Source of the DNA: Mycolicibacterium baixiangningiae | GTDB taxonomy: Bacteria > Actinomycetota > Actinomycetes > Mycobacteriales > Mycobacteriaceae | Assembly: GCF_016313185.1 (NCBI RefSeq) | Contig: NZ_CP066218.1 | Location: 1,922,001 to 1,986,000, forward strand | Length of the DNA: 64,000 bases | Reading direction: 5' to 3' | The notes under the pieces: model-generated | Told to the model about the DNA's origin: nothing | The model's input: only the letters and a program-made list of their open reading frames with translations | Database searches by the model: none | Made by a program: the position numbers and the translations under genes | Part shown: piece by piece, positions 43,513 to 51,413 of the stretch | Position numbering within the stretch: position 1 is the first letter of the stretch | Layout of the letters: each line of letters starts with the position of its first letter

Positions 43513-44694
43513 GTGCAGCTGACTTTCGACGCCGACGTCGAAGCGTTCCGGGCCGAGTTCGTCGCATTCCTGGACGCCCATCAGCCTGACGAGACCGAGG
43601 CGGCGCAGCGCCCGCGGTCCTCCGCCGACGTCCCGGACTGGGCCCGCGGCTGGCAGCGCCTGCTGTTCGACAACGGCTGGCTGCTGCCCGGCCACCCGCC
43701 CGAATTCGGCGGCAGGAACGCCACCGTCCTGCAGCAGTACGTCCACCAACTCGAACTGTCGCGGCGGCGCATCTACCACAGCTTCAACCCCCAGGGCGTG
43801 GGGATCATCGCGGCGTCGCTGATCTCCTTCGGCACGCCCGAACAACAGCAGAAGTGGGCGGTGCCGATCCTGCGCGCGGAGATCACCGCCGCCCTGGGGA
43901 TGAGCGAACCGGGCGCCGGATCCGACCTCGCGTCGCTGCGCACCCGGGCCGTGCGCGCCCCTGGCTCCGGGCACTTCATGGTCGACGGTCAGAAGGTCTG
44001 GACGTCGGGGGCGAACGAGGCGGACGTGATCCTGACGTTCGTGCGCACCGATCCGGACGCGGCCAAACACCGCGGCATCAGCGTGCTGATGATCCCCACC
44101 GATTCCCCCGGTGTCGTCCGCCGTCCGTTCGCGTCGATCTGTGACGCGGAGGAACTCGATTTCAACGAGGTGTTCTTCACCGACGTCGAGGTGCCGGCGG
44201 AGAACCTGATCGGTCCGGAGAACGACGGCTGGCGGGTGGCGAACGGATCACTCGGGCACGAACGCACGATGCTGTGGCTGAGCTACGCCGATCGCCTGCA
44301 GGATCTGCTCGACGACTTCCCGGTCCGCACCCCGCTGGACCGTGACCACTACGCCACCATGGTCATGGACTCGATGGCGTTGCGGCTGCTCGGTTCGGTC
44401 GCGCTCGCCCGGGCCGCCAGGGGCGCCGAGGACGCGGCGGCACTGTCGGTACTCAAGCTGCTCGGGTCCGAAACCGGGCAGACGGCCACCGAACACGCAC
44501 TGGCCGCGGCCGGGACGGACGGCCTGCCCCACCCCACCACCGTCGGGCCGTGGACCCCGCTCAACCTCGACGCCTACTCGTGCGGTTGGTTCGAGCGCTA
44601 CACCCGCAGCTTCGCCGGCACCATCGCCGGCGGCACGTCAGAAATCCAGCGCAACATCATCGCCCAGCGACTGCTCGGGTTACCCAGGAGCTAG
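43513..44694 (+). CDS. Acyl-CoA dehydrogenase
   Basis: A 393-residue full-length acyl-CoA dehydrogenase with MSEPGAGSDLASLRTRA near residue 133, KVWTSGANEADV near 160 and the C-terminal GGTSEIQRNIIAQRLLGL. The medium-chain Glu position is Gly. It starts with GTG preceded by a weak CGGGAG site. It forms an operon with the crotonase that follows after 9 nt and is directly under the strongest operator, next to the TetR. It oxidises an acyl-CoA at C2-C3; the chain or ring substrate is unknown. Confidence 0.85.
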   Translation: MQLTFDADVEAFRAEFVAFLDAHQPDETEAAQRPRSSADVPDWARGWQRLLFDNGWLLPGHPPEFGGRNATVLQQYVHQLELSRRRIYHSFNPQGVGIIAASLISFGTPEQQQKWAVPILRAEITAALGMSEPGAGSDLASLRTRAVRAPGSGHFMVDGQKVWTSGANEADVILTFVRTDPDAAKHRGISVLMIPTDSPGVVRRPFASICDAEELDFNEVFFTDVEVPAENLIGPENDGWRVANGSLGHERTMLWLSYADRLQDLLDDFPVRTPLDRDHYATMVMDSMALRLLGSVALARAARGAEDAAALSVLKLLGSETGQTATEHALAAAGTDGLPHPTTVGPWTPLNLDAYSCGWFERYTRSFAGTIAGGTSEIQRNIIAQRLLGLPRS

Positions 44695-44703
44695 AGGAGA
44701 CAC

Positions 44704-45486
44704 GTGTACATCGACTACGAGGTCGCCGACCGGATCGCGACCATCTCGCTGAACCGGCCCGAGGTCGCCAACGCCCAGAACACCGAACTGCTCGACGAAC
44801 TCGACGCGGCGTGGACCCGCGCCGCCGAGGACCCTGACGTGGTGGTGATCGTCTTGCGCGCCAACGGGAAACACTTCTCGGCGGGTCACGATCTGCGGGG
44901 TGGCGGCCCGGTGCCGGACAAGATCACGCTCGAATTCATCATCGCCCACGAGTCGAAGCGGTACCTCGAGTACACGCTGCGGTGGCGCAACGTGCCGAAG
45001 CCGTCGATCGCCGCGGTGCAGGGCCGCTGCATCTCCGGTGGGCTGATGCTGTGCTGGCCGTGCGACCTGATACTGGCCGCCGACGACGCCCTGTTCTCCG
45101 ATCCGGTCGCGCTGATGGGCATCGGCGGCGTCGAATACCACGGGCACACTTGGGAATTAGGGGCGCGCAAGGCCAAGGAGATCCTGTTCACCGGGCGGCC
45201 GCTGACCGCCGAGGAGGCCGAACGCACCGGCATGGTCAACCGCGTGGTGCCCCGCGACGACCTCGACGCCGAGACCCGCGCGCTGGCCGAGCAGATCGCC
45301 GCGATGCCGCCGTTCGCGCTGCGGCAGGCCAAACGCGCGGTCAACCAGACCCTCGACGTGCAGGGTTTCTACGCCGCGATCCAGTCGGTGTTCGACATCC
45401 ACCAGACCGGGCACGGCAACGCGCTGAGCGTGGGCGGATGGCCGGTGCTGGTCAACCTCGAGCAGATGAAGAGCACCGTCAAGTAG
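44704..45486 (+). CDS. Crotonase-fold enoyl-CoA hydratase/isomerase family protein
   Basis: A 260-residue crotonase-fold protein with HFSAGHDL near residue 60 and a second oxyanion segment QGRCISGGLML near 107. The two hydratase glutamates are replaced by Met (GGLML) and Val (FSDPV), so it is not a standard hydratase. GAGGAGA precedes GTG 44704. It is co-transcribed with the dehydrogenase and converges with the small dehydrogenase subunit at 45516; a hairpin spans the junction. Confidence 0.8.
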   Translation: MYIDYEVADRIATISLNRPEVANAQNTELLDELDAAWTRAAEDPDVVVIVLRANGKHFSAGHDLRGGGPVPDKITLEFIIAHESKRYLEYTLRWRNVPKPSIAAVQGRCISGGLMLCWPCDLILAADDALFSDPVALMGIGGVEYHGHTWELGARKAKEILFTGRPLTAEEAERTGMVNRVVPRDDLDAETRALAEQIAAMPPFALRQAKRAVNQTLDVQGFYAAIQSVFDIHQTGHGNALSVGGWPVLVNLEQMKSTVK

Positions 45487-45515
45487 CGGGTCACCTCGCC
45501 GAGCGGCGACTACTT
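45481..45515. terminator. Hairpin between convergent genes
   Basis: AAGTAG (45481-45486) pairs with CTACTT (45510-45515), and TCGCC (45496-45500) with GGCGA (45505-45509), giving a bulged stem between the crotonase and dehydrogenase 3' ends. It may end transcription in both directions. Confidence 0.45.
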
Positions 45516-46325
45516 CTAGAGGTTCGCCAACCGGGGCGTCGAGCCTCGCGCCCGCAGCCCCGCTCCGGCCCTACGGGAGAGTTCCCTCGAGCTGCCCAGC
45601 AATCCGTCGAGCACCAGGGCTCGCTTCACATGCACATGGAGTTCGTGCTCGGCGGTGAATCCGATTCCGGCGAGCACCTGCTGGCAGTTCTTCGCCGCCG
45701 TCAGTGCCGCTTTCCCCGCGGCGGCCTTCGCCAGCAGCGCGGTCAGGTCGGGGTTCTCCGAGCCGGGCAGCTCCAGGGTCGCCTCGGCACCCTCGATCGC
45801 CACCAACGTCTCGGCCAGCCGGTGCCGCACCGCCTGGAACTGTGCGATCGGCCGGCCGAACTGCACCCGGTCCTGTGCGTGCCGGCAGGCCAGCGTCAGC
45901 ATGGCCCGGGCGGATCCGACCAGCCACCACCCCACGGCGCGACGGGCATCGGGGAGGCGAGGATGCCCACCCTCCTCGACCCGGCGCAGCGGCAGCCCGC
46001 CGAGCGCCGTGCTGTCGTCCGCCGCGGCGTAATCCCATACGACCCATCCGCCTCCCGCGTACGGTAGCGCCGGGGTGCCGCCGGGCTCGCCGCTTGCGGT
46101 CAACATCACCACGTCGTTGAGAATCGATGCGTGCGAGCCGGTCTCGCCCAGTAGCCGGAAGACCAGCGGTATCGACTGCTCGGACATGTCCGACAGCATG
46201 TCCGCCCAGCCCATGTCGGCCAGCGCCGCGTCCAGCTCGGCGCCCGAGAGTGACAGCATGGTCTTGCGCAGGCCGTCCTCGAGCAATCCGATCGAGTCCG
46301 AATCCATTCCGGGGGCCATCGTCAT
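45516..46325 (-). CDS. Acyl-CoA dehydrogenase, small subunit type
   Basis: A 269-residue short acyl-CoA dehydrogenase. The C-terminal helical domain is clear (CRHAQDRVQFGRPIAQFQAV near residue 165, then NCQQVLAGIGFTAEHELH near 222), while the middle beta domain is largely missing. As with the pair at 3963/4765, it is coupled by ATGA to a full-length partner, so an alpha2beta2 enzyme is likely. It is the last gene of the minus-strand operon that begins at 51393. The start ATG 46325 is set by the overlap. Confidence 0.8.
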   Translation of the reverse strand: MTMAPGMDSDSIGLLEDGLRKTMLSLSGAELDAALADMGWADMLSDMSEQSIPLVFRLLGETGSHASILNDVVMLTASGEPGGTPALPYAGGGWVVWDYAAADDSTALGGLPLRRVEEGGHPRLPDARRAVGWWLVGSARAMLTLACRHAQDRVQFGRPIAQFQAVRHRLAETLVAIEGAEATLELPGSENPDLTALLAKAAAGKAALTAAKNCQQVLAGIGFTAEHELHVHVKRALVLDGLLGSSRELSRRAGAGLRARGSTPRLANL

Positions 46326-47461
46326 TCCTTCCCGAGGTTCAGCAGGCGCCGGGCGATGATGTTCCGCTGCACTTCCGCGGTACCGCCGTAGATGGTCGCC
46401 GCCCGCGAGTACAGGTACTCGGTGCGCCAATCGGTGTCGTCCAGTTCGACGGTGCCGGGCATCAGATCACGTGCGACGTCGTAGAGCCGCTGTTCGGCTC
46501 CGGCGAGCAGCACCTTGTCGATGGAGGTCTCCGGCCCCAGCTTGTGCCCCTCGGCCAGCCGGAGCTGAGTGGCCCGGGAACGGCAGCGCAACGTGTGCAA
46601 TGCCAGATACGCCTCGCCCACATCCGAATCCGCGGCCTGGCCGATTCCCTTGACATCCTGGACCAGCGCGTCGAGCCGCGAGTACAAATAGGCGATGCGC
46701 TGCCAGAAGCACGTCGAGCGTTCGTAGGGCAGCAGATCCATGGCCAGCCGCCAGCCGTCGCCGGGCCTGCCGAGCATGCGGTTCGCATCGACCGCCACGT
46801 CGTCGAAGTACACCTCGCAGAACTCGTCGACGCCGTGCATGGTGTGCAACGGGCGCACCGTGATTCCCGGCGTGTCGAGATCGACGAAGAACGCCGTGAT
46901 CGCCTCGTGGTCTGGGGTGTCCGCATCGCCGGTGCGGGCGAGCAGGATGCAGCGGTGCGAGTACTGGGCGAAGCTGGTCCACACCTTCTGCCCATTGATG
47001 ATGTAGCGCTCACCCTCCGCATCCTGTACTGCCCGGGTGCTCAGCGATGCCAGGTCGCTGCCGGCGCCCGGCTCTGAAAAGCCCTGACACCACTGCTCTT
47101 CGCCGCTGAGCAGTTTCGGCACCATCTCGGCGGCCAGTTCGTCTGACGCGTAGTCGATCATCGTCGGCGCCAGGACCTCGAGCATCGAATACGGGCCCGG
47201 CTCGGCCAGGCGGCGGCCAACCACCTCCTCGCCGACGATGGCGCGCAGAATCTCCGGCCCGCCGAGTCCGCCGGCCCGCTCGGGCCAGCCGTAGCGCATC
47301 CAGCCGGCGTCGTAGAGCGCCCGCTGCACCCGGGCGAACTGGCGCATGTGGCCGTGCAGCGAGTGGTCGGCGGGAGGGGAGGGCTCGACCATGTCCGAGT
47401 TCTCCTCGAGCCAGGTCCGAAGTGCCGTGCGGAATGCGGCCGGCTCCAACAGGTCTGTCAT
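46322..47461 (-). CDS. Acyl-CoA dehydrogenase, large subunit type
   Basis: A 379-residue acyl-CoA dehydrogenase with FSEPGAGSDLASLSTRA near residue 130, QKVWTSFAQYSHRC near 158 and the C-terminal IYGGTAEVQRNIIARRLLNL. ATG 47461 overlaps the stop of the NTF2-like gene and has GAGGCGGG upstream; the longer upstream frame is not protein-like. With the small partner it probably desaturates a bulky acyl-CoA. Its operon also contains the Rieske oxygenase. Confidence 0.85.
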   Translation of the reverse strand: MTDLLEPAAFRTALRTWLEENSDMVEPSPPADHSLHGHMRQFARVQRALYDAGWMRYGWPERAGGLGGPEILRAIVGEEVVGRRLAEPGPYSMLEVLAPTMIDYASDELAAEMVPKLLSGEEQWCQGFSEPGAGSDLASLSTRAVQDAEGERYIINGQKVWTSFAQYSHRCILLARTGDADTPDHEAITAFFVDLDTPGITVRPLHTMHGVDEFCEVYFDDVAVDANRMLGRPGDGWRLAMDLLPYERSTCFWQRIAYLYSRLDALVQDVKGIGQAADSDVGEAYLALHTLRCRSRATQLRLAEGHKLGPETSIDKVLLAGAEQRLYDVARDLMPGTVELDDTDWRTEYLYSRAATIYGGTAEVQRNIIARRLLNLGKE

Positions 47462-47904
47462 CCCGCCTCGGGCCTTCCTATTGCGTGGGGGCGGCCGGAG
47501 TCGTGGTCGCCGTTGCGCCGGATGAACGTCATCGCGCGGGTCCGCAGCCGCCAGCCGTCCTCGGTCCGGAGATAGGTGTCGTTGTAATAGCCGATGCGCA
47601 TATCGTGTTGGGAGTGCTCGATGAAGCACAACGGTTGGGTGCCGGTCGCCTTGTCGGGGTCGTCGGTGTCGAGGTGTACCAGCGACGTCCCGGTCATGAA
47701 CAGCCCCTTGGGCGCGGCGTCGACGAGTTCGGGGAAGCGGGCCAGCGTGTAGGTGGAGCCGAACGCGCTGTAGGTGCCGTCGGGGGTGAACACCGATACC
47801 AGGCCGTCGACGTCGCCCTGGGTGATGGTGACGGCGTACTTCGCCAGCACCTGCTGGATCTCGACGAGGTCTGCGATGCGTGACTCGCTAGTGTGCACTG
47901 TCAT
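47458..47904 (-). CDS. SnoaL/NTF2-like fold protein
   Basis: A 148-residue protein with the look of the SnoaL-like/NTF2 superfamily: helical start (SRIADLVEIQQVLAKYAVTI), a DVDGLVSVFTPDGTY segment and beta-strand-rich C-terminus ending in WRLRTRAMTFIRR. The family covers ketosteroid isomerase, scytalone dehydratase, small oxygenase beta subunits and proteins without activity. Near a Rieske alpha subunit, a beta-subunit-like role is worth considering, although three genes lie between. It overlaps both neighbours. Confidence 0.7.
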   Translation of the reverse strand: MTVHTSESRIADLVEIQQVLAKYAVTITQGDVDGLVSVFTPDGTYSAFGSTYTLARFPELVDAAPKGLFMTGTSLVHLDTDDPDKATGTQPLCFIEHSQHDMRIGYYNDTYLRTEDGWRLRTRAMTFIRRNGDHDSGRPHAIGRPEAG

Positions 47905-49114
47905 TCTTGAAGACCTTCCCGCCTTTCATGACGAAGTTGACGTTCTGCGTGACGGTGATGTCCGACAACGGATCTCCCGGTACGGCGATGATGTCGGCGA
48001 GCAGGCCCTCCGCCAGCCGGCCGCGGTCGGTTACGTTGATCAGGTCGGCGGCCACGACCGTCGCAGCCCGCAGCACCGCCGCGGGCGTCATACCCCACTC
48101 CACGAGGGTGACGAGTTCGTCGGCGTTGCGGCCGTGGGGGATCGCGGGCGCATCGGTGCCGACGGCGATCTTCACCCCGGCCTCATAGGCGGCCTTGATC
48201 GACGTCTTCGCCTTCGGGAACATCTCGGCGGCCTTGTCCTGCAGCACCTTCGGAGCCTTCGAGACGTCCATCGCCTGGGCCAGGCGGCGGGTGGTCACCA
48301 GGAAGCGGTCGTTGTCGACGAGCATCTGGATGGCCTCGTCATCCATCAGGAAGCCGTGTTCGATGCAGTCGATGCCGCACGCGACCGCATGCTTGACGGC
48401 TTCGGCGCCGTGGGTGTGGGCGGCGACGCGGAGCCCGCGCCGGTGCGCCTCGTCGACGATGGCCCGTAGTTCCTCGTCCGAATAGTGTTGAGCGCCTGCT
48501 TCTCCGGTCAACGACATCACCCCGCCGGATACGCAGACCTTGATCAGCTGCGCGCCGTGTTTGATCTGGTAACGCACCGCCTTGCGGACCTCGTCGACGC
48601 CGTTGGCGATGCCCTCCTCGACCGTCAACTCGAGTGCCCCGGGCATGAACGCGGCGAACATCGTCGGGTCGAGGTGTCCGCCGGTGGGGGTGATGGCGTG
48701 GCCGGCCGGAACCACCCGGGGCCCGTCGATCCAGCCGGCGTCGATGGCCTTGCCCAGCGCGACGTCGAGCAGGTATCCGCCGGTCTTGACGAACAACCCG
48801 AGGTTGCGCACGGTGGTGAATCCGGCGCGCAGGGTGCGCCGGGCATTGCCGACCGCCCGCAGCACCCGGGTCGGCGGATCGTCCTGCACCTGCGACAGAC
48901 CCGGATTCTCCCCGCGTCCGCCCATCAGGAGGTTGACCTCCATGTCCATCAGGCCGGGCAGCAGAACCGAGTCGCCGAGGTCGATGACCTCGGCGCCGTC
49001 GGGCACATCGCCGCCCACGGACACGATCCGGTCGCCGTCGACGGTGACGACACCGGGCCGCACGATCTCGCCGGCGTCGACGTCGACGTATCCGGCTGCC
49101 TTGAGCGTCAGCAT
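47888..49114 (-). CDS. Amidohydrolase-superfamily protein (imidazolonepropionase/prolidase-like)
   Basis: A 408-residue protein with the composite beta-sandwich and TIM barrel of D-aminoacylase/prolidase-like amidohydrolases. The carboxylated Lys is probably in QLIKVCVSGG near residue 194, later His ligands in AAHTHG near 230 and CIEHGF near 250, and Asp in GTDAPA near 320. The first metal motif, normally HxH, reads DMEVNL near 57, so two His are replaced by Glu and Asn; other mycobacterial relatives may share this. The ATG lies 5 nt from the 62-bp inverted repeat, which thus sits in its leader. Confidence 0.75.
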   Translation of the reverse strand: MLTLKAAGYVDVDAGEIVRPGVVTVDGDRIVSVGGDVPDGAEVIDLGDSVLLPGLMDMEVNLLMGGRGENPGLSQVQDDPPTRVLRAVGNARRTLRAGFTTVRNLGLFVKTGGYLLDVALGKAIDAGWIDGPRVVPAGHAITPTGGHLDPTMFAAFMPGALELTVEEGIANGVDEVRKAVRYQIKHGAQLIKVCVSGGVMSLTGEAGAQHYSDEELRAIVDEAHRRGLRVAAHTHGAEAVKHAVACGIDCIEHGFLMDDEAIQMLVDNDRFLVTTRRLAQAMDVSKAPKVLQDKAAEMFPKAKTSIKAAYEAGVKIAVGTDAPAIPHGRNADELVTLVEWGMTPAAVLRAATVVAADLINVTDRGRLAEGLLADIIAVPGDPLSDITVTQNVNFVMKGGKVFKNDSAH

Positions 49115-49119
49115 GTTCG

Positions 49120-49181
49120 CGCCGAGACTACGGTTGTTGACGCATTCCGGTCGATTTTCCTCAGAAACCGTAGTCTCGGCG
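49120..49181. repeat. 62-bp inverted repeat, copy B
   Basis: CGCCGAGACTACGGTT (49120-49135) and its exact reverse complement (49166-49181) flank a 30-nt centre with CGGTCGATTTTCC. Length, ends and centre match the element at 51-112. It separates two genes of one minus-strand operon and may form an RNA hairpin that alters downstream expression. Confidence 0.65.
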
Positions 49182-49196
49182 ATGCGGTGCGCACCT

Positions 49197-49526
49197 CTAG
49201 ACCACCGGCTCCTTGATCAGCTTGATGTACGAGGCGCCGCTGTCGAGTACGCGCGGCTGCTTCCACACCTCGACGGGGAAGCTGACCATGACGATCGACT
49301 GGCCCAGATGCACCAGCGCCTTCGCGTCCTCCGGCATCCCCTTGAGCGGGAATCGCGCGTCGACGTAGACCATGATGTCCTCGAGACGCGCCATGCCTGC
49401 GTCGTACAGCTCCTGCATCTCGTCCATCGTCGAGGCCAGGCGCTTGGCGTACCGCTCCTCCTCGGTCGGCAGACACCAGTCGGCGAAGCGCTCCAGATCG
49501 GCGAACTCTTCGGGCAACTTAGACAT
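49197..49526 (-). CDS. Uncharacterised 109-residue protein next to the Rieske oxygenase
   Basis: I do not recognise this family. It is 109 residues, acidic, without Cys clusters or membrane segments (one Cys, in DWCLP). It looks helical in the first half (PTEEERYAKRLASTMDEMQ) and mixed later (FPVEVWKQPRVL). It overlaps the end of the Rieske gene by 8 nt, which suggests a subunit, chaperone or accessory protein of that oxygenase. ATG 49526 is chosen over an upstream frame because the longer form is basic and overlaps the oxygenase deeply. Confidence 0.7.
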   Translation of the reverse strand: MSKLPEEFADLERFADWCLPTEEERYAKRLASTMDEMQELYDAGMARLEDIMVYVDARFPLKGMPEDAKALVHLGQSIVMVSFPVEVWKQPRVLDSGASYIKLIKEPVV

Positions 49527-50856
49527 GCGCTTCGTCCTTCGCTTCGGTCGCGGCGTGCTGTCCGTTCGTGACACTGCCGTTGGCCAGCGACGCCTTGTAG
49601 CGATCCACGTACTGGTGAGCCGTCATGTGCAGGTGACGCAGCAGGATCTCCTGGTCGCACAGCGGGAAGTCCATGACCACCCTGGTGCCGATCTGCGTCT
49701 GCGTGGCCTCGAGGGTGTTGGCGTCCTGGAACGCGTACTCCTTGAACGTCACCGCGGCGAGTTCCTGGGACAGCCGCTCACGGAGGTTCTTCGGCGGCAC
49801 GAAGTAGAGGTCGGCCTCGAAGATGTGCTTGTCCACCGCGGTCGGCCAGTAGTTGTAGGTGAGGTACCAGCCCGGCGCCCAGAACAGCAGCGTGAAGTTG
49901 GGGAAGAACTCGAACGAGTCTGTGCCCCAGGTCTTGTGGCGGCCCGGATTGATCGCCGGCGGCAACTCTTCTGGCAGGATGCCCTTGATGTCGGGGCGGT
50001 CCCACGGACCGAACAGACCGCTGTGCAGGATCCGCTCGATGGGCTTGACCATGTTCAGATCCTTGGGTGGGCTCATCCCGCCCCACGACGAGACCATCGA
50101 ATGGTCGCCCTTGATGTCGTAGGCCAGTGCCTCGAAGCCCCACTCCGCGAGCTTCTCGGCTTCCTCCTTCGCCGCCTGCTTCATGTGCAGGATCGGCGCG
50201 TGGTAGAACTCGGTGAACGCGTCGATGAACAGCTTCCAGTTCGCGTTGATCTCCGAGCGGTAGCTGTAATGCTCGGTCATCTCGTGGAACGGGTAGCCCT
50301 CGAGGCCCTCGGCGAAATCGCCCAGGTGCTCACGCAACGGCGCCGCGTCTTTGTCGAAGTTGATGAAGATGAAGCCTTCCCACACCTCGCAGCGGACAGG
50401 GACCAGACCGTACTGCGACTTGTCGAGGTCGAAGAACTCCCCTTCCTGCTGGACGAACGTCAGGTCACCTTTGAGGTCGTAGCGCCACGCGTGGTACTTG
50501 CACACGAACTGACGGCATGAGCCGGCCACCTCCTCGCCCGGGAAGTCCGACCACACCAGCTTGTTGCCGCGGTGCCGGCAGAAGTTGTAGAACGCCCGCA
50601 CCTCGTTGTCGGTGCCCTTGACGATGACCACCGAGGTGCCAGGCCCGGCGCACGGCATTTCGCGGGTGAAGTAGCTGCCCTTCTTGGGGAGTTGCTCAAC
50701 GCGGCCCACCTTGAGCCAGGTTTTCTTGAAGATCGCCTGCTGCTCGAGCTTGAAGTGCTCCGGGTCGACGGAGTCCTCGTAGTTCACCGGCGCGGTGCCG
50801 AGTTCCGGCCAATTCTCTGTCCAGCTACCGGCGGCCGGCTTCGGAAAATGTGCCAC
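49519..50856 (-). CDS. Rieske non-heme iron oxygenase, alpha subunit
   Basis: A 445-residue ring-hydroxylating oxygenase component. The Rieske [2Fe-2S] ligands are in CRHRGN near residue 92 and CKYHAW near 112. The mononuclear iron site reads TEFYHAPILH near 215, with the last Asp expected in the C-terminal part. It activates O2 to hydroxylate a ring or aliphatic C-H. No reductase or ferredoxin is adjacent; the orphan ferredoxin at 2139 has the same type of operator. The start is GTG 50856, with AGGAGAGG upstream. Confidence 0.9.
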   Translation of the reverse strand: MAHFPKPAAGSWTENWPELGTAPVNYEDSVDPEHFKLEQQAIFKKTWLKVGRVEQLPKKGSYFTREMPCAGPGTSVVIVKGTDNEVRAFYNFCRHRGNKLVWSDFPGEEVAGSCRQFVCKYHAWRYDLKGDLTFVQQEGEFFDLDKSQYGLVPVRCEVWEGFIFINFDKDAAPLREHLGDFAEGLEGYPFHEMTEHYSYRSEINANWKLFIDAFTEFYHAPILHMKQAAKEEAEKLAEWGFEALAYDIKGDHSMVSSWGGMSPPKDLNMVKPIERILHSGLFGPWDRPDIKGILPEELPPAINPGRHKTWGTDSFEFFPNFTLLFWAPGWYLTYNYWPTAVDKHIFEADLYFVPPKNLRERLSQELAAVTFKEYAFQDANTLEATQTQIGTRVVMDFPLCDQEILLRHLHMTAHQYVDRYKASLANGSVTNGQHAATEAKDEAHV

Positions 50857-50862
50857 GGTTCG

Positions 50863-51393
50863 TTACCTCTCCTGGTCGGGTTCTACGCCGAATGTGTTGA
50901 TCGCCATGGCGAGCGCGCCATAGCAGCCGATGGTGAAGACGAGATCCATGCGCTGGCGCTCGTCGAGATGGGCACTGAGTTCGGCCCACGTCTGATCGGA
51001 GATGTTCGCCTTCTGCTGCAGTTGGTCCACCGCGTCGAGAACCGCCTGGTCGAGTTCGTCGGCGCCGTGGCCGCCGGCGGCACCGGCGATGGCGGTGTCG
51101 GTCAGCCCGACCTCCTTGCCCATCGCGACGTGGTGTGCCCACTCGTACTCGGACCCGAGGAGGTGGGCGACGCGCAGGATCGCCAGTTCACGTAGGCGGG
51201 GCGGAAGCGTCGAACGGAACAGCAGGTGGACGTTGAAGCGCAGGAACGCACGGGTCAGGCTGGGGTGACGGGCGAGCGTCGACAACAGGTTCCCCGCGCC
51301 CGCCGGGTTGAGCCGCTCCTCGGGAAGCATCACCGACAGCGCGCGCCGCACGTCGTCATCCCACTGATCCGCCGGCAACGGGGCCAGGCGCAC
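50863..51393 (-). CDS. Carboxymuconolactone decarboxylase (CMD/AhpD-like) family protein
   Basis: A 176-residue helical protein with the CMD core (LRELAILRVAHLLGSEYEWAHH near residues 67-86). The AhpD-type CxxC pair is absent, so peroxidase-partner activity is unlikely; the EWAHH form is common in actinobacterial members of unknown activity. It is the first gene of the minus operon leading to the Rieske oxygenase, and its GTG lies 20 nt from the palindrome at 51414-51428. It may act on a ring-cleavage or lactone intermediate, which is inference. Confidence 0.8.
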   Translation of the reverse strand: MRLAPLPADQWDDDVRRALSVMLPEERLNPAGAGNLLSTLARHPSLTRAFLRFNVHLLFRSTLPPRLRELAILRVAHLLGSEYEWAHHVAMGKEVGLTDTAIAGAAGGHGADELDQAVLDAVDQLQQKANISDQTWAELSAHLDERQRMDLVFTIGCYGALAMAINTFGVEPDQER

Positions 51394-51413
51394 GGGCGTC
51401 TCCTCTCCCAGGT

